Positions 6,640-7,851 of a stretch of DNA of 7,851 bases are shown here, one piece after another (the stretch's first letter is position 1; each line of letters opens with the position of its first letter). The stretch covers positions 1 through 7,851 of the forward strand of contig MGUX01000093.1 in NCBI GenBank assembly GCA_001800185.1, read 5' to 3'. A model generated the notes under the pieces. It was given only the letters and a program-made list of their open reading frames with translations. It did no database searches and was not told the origin of the DNA. Position numbers and translations under genes: made by a program. This DNA comes from Elusimicrobia bacterium RIFCSPLOWO2_12_FULL_59_9 (GTDB lineage Bacteria; Elusimicrobiota; Elusimicrobia; O2-12-FULL-59-9).

Positions 6640-6778
6640 AGTGGTCGAGTGGTCAGTGGTCAGTGGTAAAAGGGAACGCCACAGCAGGCAAAACCCGATC
6701 CCTCTCCCTGTCGCTACTACACCCACTCGTTCTGCCACTCGATCACTCGACCACTGATCACTCGACCACTCGATCACT
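6640..6778. repeat. Long imperfect inverted repeat of 7-8 bp units after aspA
   Basis: The left arm (6640-6666) is made of AGTGGTCG, AGTGGTC, AGTGGTC and AGTGG. The right arm (6735-6778) is CACTCGAT, CACTCGAC, CACTGAT, CACTCGAC, CACTCGAT, CACT, preceded by C. Base by base, 6640-6666 pairs with 6751-6778 over 27 positions with two G-T wobbles and one bulged base; the 84-nt interval 6667-6750 is the loop. The arms are internally repetitive, so several registers can pair. No open frame or transposase lies between them, and I see no flanking target duplication. It begins 4 nt after the second stop codon of aspA, so the transcript could fold here and act as an end structure, but there is no T-run. 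Confidence 0.8.
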
Positions 6779-6793
6779 CTTCTCTCTCATATA

Positions 6794-6824
6794 TTAGGCC
6801 TTTTGGCCCAACTTCCTTTAGGCC
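6794..6824 (+). repeat. Short direct repeat TTAGGCC with small hairpin
   Basis: TTAGGCC occurs at 6794-6800 and 6818-6824, a 24-bp period. The first copy continues into GGCC-TTTT-GGCC (6797-6808), a 4-bp stem with a T4 loop. It lies in a pyrimidine-rich stretch between the inverted repeat and the next gene. No function can be assigned. Confidence 0.35.
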
Positions 6825-6856
6825 CTTTACCTTTTCTGCGCTAGGTCCAAAGTCTC

Positions 6857-6874
6857 AGGCGCGAAAGAGCGCCT
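6857..6874 (+). promoter_or_regulatory. Small perfect hairpin upstream of the 6918 gene
   Basis: AGGCGC (6857-6862) pairs with GCGCCT (6869-6874) over the loop GAAAGA. It ends 2 nt before the TG of the possible extended -10 element, so it would be an operator-like palindrome in DNA rather than part of the mRNA if that promoter is real. Confidence 0.35.
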
Positions 6875-6876
6875 CG

Positions 6877-6885
6877 TGATATGAT
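6877..6885 (+). promoter_or_regulatory. Possible extended -10 promoter of the 6918 gene
   Basis: TGATATGAT contains TATGAT (6880-6885), one mismatch from the TATAAT consensus, preceded by TG one base upstream. That is the extended -10 form, which can work without a good -35; the -35 position (about 6857-6862) is indeed not TTGACA-like. Transcription would start near 6892, leaving a leader of about 25 nt with the ribosome binding site. Confidence 0.3.
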
Positions 6886-6903
6886 GGTGGTATCTCGCTT
6901 TTT

Positions 6904-6908
6904 GGAGG
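6904..6908 (+). promoter_or_regulatory. Ribosome binding site of the 6918 gene
   Basis: GGAGG stands 9 nt before ATG 6918 and selects this start, which also opens with a signal-peptide-like sequence. Confidence 0.7.
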
Positions 6909-6917
6909 CGCCCTATC

Positions 6918-7544
6918 ATGGGAAAATTTCTACATCTGCTGTTCGCGGTCAACCTGATGCTCGCCGGCCTCGGCCGATTCGCCTGGGCCTCGCGCCCTCT
7001 GGAGGACCCGGTGACCGGAGAGAGGTATTTTCCGGCATCGAAGACCTGGTCCCAAAAACCCATTGAAGAAGAGTCCGAGAAATCCAGGGAAGGCTTCGAC
7101 ACCCCGGCGACGCCGGGCTATGAAACGAGCGACTGGGTCTCCGCGGGCAACGTCGAAAAGGAGGCCAAGGGCTATTCGGAGCAATCTCGAAGCCGGCATT
7201 GGCGGCAGTCCCTTGAAGAGGGCAAAACGCAGGAACGGAGCCCTGACAACGCGGTGCCCAAGCCGGAAAAGAGCCGCGAAAATTCCGCGATTAAAGGCAA
7301 TAAGACCTGCGGTTTTGAGAAGTTCATGATGGCCATCATCGGGATTCCTCTGGGCATCCTGGCCGGCGCATATTATGGATTTAAAGACACCTACGAACTG
7401 GCCCGCGGGGACCACAGCGTCCCCGGCGCGGGTTTGGCGGCTATAGCGGGCGGGCTCACCGGCGTCTTCGAAGGCCTTTTTTCGATGCCGCAATATGCCT
7501 GGAACGGCAGCCTCGATCCAAAGCAGTTGAAGCACGACCTCTGA
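6918..7544 (+). CDS. Unrecognised exported or membrane protein with Gly-rich hydrophobic C-terminus
   Basis: I do not recognise this 208-residue protein. Residues 1-25 form a signal peptide (MGKFLHLLFAVNLMLAGLG, likely cleavage after AWA at 22-24). Residues 26-132 are hydrophilic and rich in Glu, Lys, Ser and Pro, so probably disordered, with one cysteine at the end (C131). Two hydrophobic, Gly-rich stretches follow, at about 136-156 (GIPLGILAGAYYGFKD) and 168-190 (GAGLAAIAGGLTGVFEGLF), joined by a charged loop (ELARGDHS). Their spaced glycines resemble glycine-zipper packing of a membrane hairpin. A short polar tail ends KQLKHDL. It appears to be transcribed on its own: 284 nt of repeat-rich non-coding DNA precede it, and the next gene begins 38 nt later. 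The coding status rests on the good ribosome binding site, signal peptide and gene-like composition. Function is unknown. Confidence 0.75.
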   Translation: MGKFLHLLFAVNLMLAGLGRFAWASRPLEDPVTGERYFPASKTWSQKPIEEESEKSREGFDTPATPGYETSDWVSAGNVEKEAKGYSEQSRSRHWRQSLEEGKTQERSPDNAVPKPEKSRENSAIKGNKTCGFEKFMMAIIGIPLGILAGAYYGFKDTYELARGDHSVPGAGLAAIAGGLTGVFEGLFSMPQYAWNGSLDPKQLKHDL

Positions 7545-7582
7545 GCGGTTTTCGGGTAAATTTCGCGACGGCACGGGCCAAC

Positions 7583-7851
7583 GTGACCTCGACGCAGATC
7601 GGAAAAATTCAGCGCGCCGTTAGAAGCCAGCAGTGCGACGGCTGGCTTCTCTACGACTTCAAGGGAATCAATCCCATCGCCTCCAAAACCCTGGAGCTCA
7701 ACGGCTCCATCACGCGGACCCGCCGCTGGTTCTACTGGATTCCAAAAAACGGCCGCCCCGTCAAGCTCGTGCATGCCATCGAGCCGGACTGCTTGCGCGA
7801 AATTCCCGGCCGGCGCCTGCTCTACGACGGGTATCTCTCGTTGGACCGCGC
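7583..7851 (+). CDS. M24-family peptidase (Xaa-Pro aminopeptidase-like), N-terminal part, cut by window end
   Basis: The visible 89 residues are the start of a creatinase-type N-terminal domain: DGWLLYDF (19-26), KGINPIA (27-33), RRWFYWIP (47-54) and KLVHAIE (61-67). This series is characteristic of a subgroup of proteins annotated as aminopeptidase P/M24 peptidases, cytoplasmic metal-dependent enzymes that cleave before or after proline. The catalytic pita-bread domain with its two-metal ligands (D, D, H, E, E) would lie beyond the window and cannot be checked. GTG 7583 is chosen because its product begins about where family members begin and no in-frame ATG was found in the frame upstream (checked back to about 7485); no strong ribosome binding site precedes it, so the start is uncertain. 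It follows the 6918 gene by 38 nt in the same direction and may share its transcript. A 10-bp inverted repeat occupies codons 14-23. Confidence 0.8.
   Translation, partial: MTSTQIGKIQRAVRSQQCDGWLLYDFKGINPIASKTLELNGSITRTRRWFYWIPKNGRPVKLVHAIEPDCLREIPGRRLLYDGYLSLDR
7622..7650 (+). repeat. Perfect 10-bp inverted repeat in the 5' end of the M24 gene
   Basis: AGAAGCCAGC (7622-7631) is the exact reverse complement of GCTGGCTTCT (7641-7650), with a 9-nt spacer. In mRNA it would fold into a stable stem 39 nt downstream of the GTG start. It lies fully inside coding sequence. Confidence 0.6.

Noticed and set aside
6640..6778. CRISPR array
   Set aside because: Units are 7-8 bp without spacers and are arranged as an inverted repeat; no cas genes are present.

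Overview
The window is GC-rich, gene-dense bacterial DNA. All the genes that can be supported are on the + strand. A complete Bat-type operon (von Willebrand factor A proteins with several signal peptides and membrane segments) suggests a diderm bacterium. No gene here fixes the phylum. An uncultured lineage of the Elusimicrobiota/Omnitrophota kind is only a hunch.

Positions 1-5064 hold the distal part of a bat operon: batA (5' end cut off by the window), a batB-batC fusion, batD and batE. Each junction overlaps by 1-4 bp (ATGA or TGATG), which indicates translational coupling. In the family model, BatA and BatB are membrane-anchored VWA proteins with MIDAS metal sites, BatC and BatE bring TPR repeats (and here an SH3-like domain in BatE), and BatD is a large envelope protein with Ig-like domains and one membrane anchor. 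Together they are thought to form an envelope complex driven or remodelled by a MoxR AAA+ ATPase. moxR and a DUF58 gene would be expected just upstream of the window.

Positions 5065-5238 are a non-coding gap made almost entirely of four consecutive hairpins, ending just before the ribosome binding site of aspA. Positions 5239-6633 encode aspartate ammonia-lyase with every active-site motif intact, and with a run of ten G inside the gene. Positions 6634-6917 are non-coding. They carry a long imperfect inverted repeat built from 7-8 bp AGTGRTC(G) units, a short direct repeat, a small hairpin and a possible extended -10 promoter.

Positions 6918-7544 encode an unrecognised exported or membrane protein with a Gly-rich hydrophobic C-terminus. 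From about 7583 to the window end is the N-terminal part of an M24-family (Xaa-Pro aminopeptidase/creatinase-like) peptidase.

No clearly new multi-gene system is visible. The most interesting points are the batB-batC fusion, which keeps an internal signal-peptide-like segment and a possible internal start, the four-hairpin leader before aspA, the G10 tract in aspA, and the short-unit inverted repeat after aspA.
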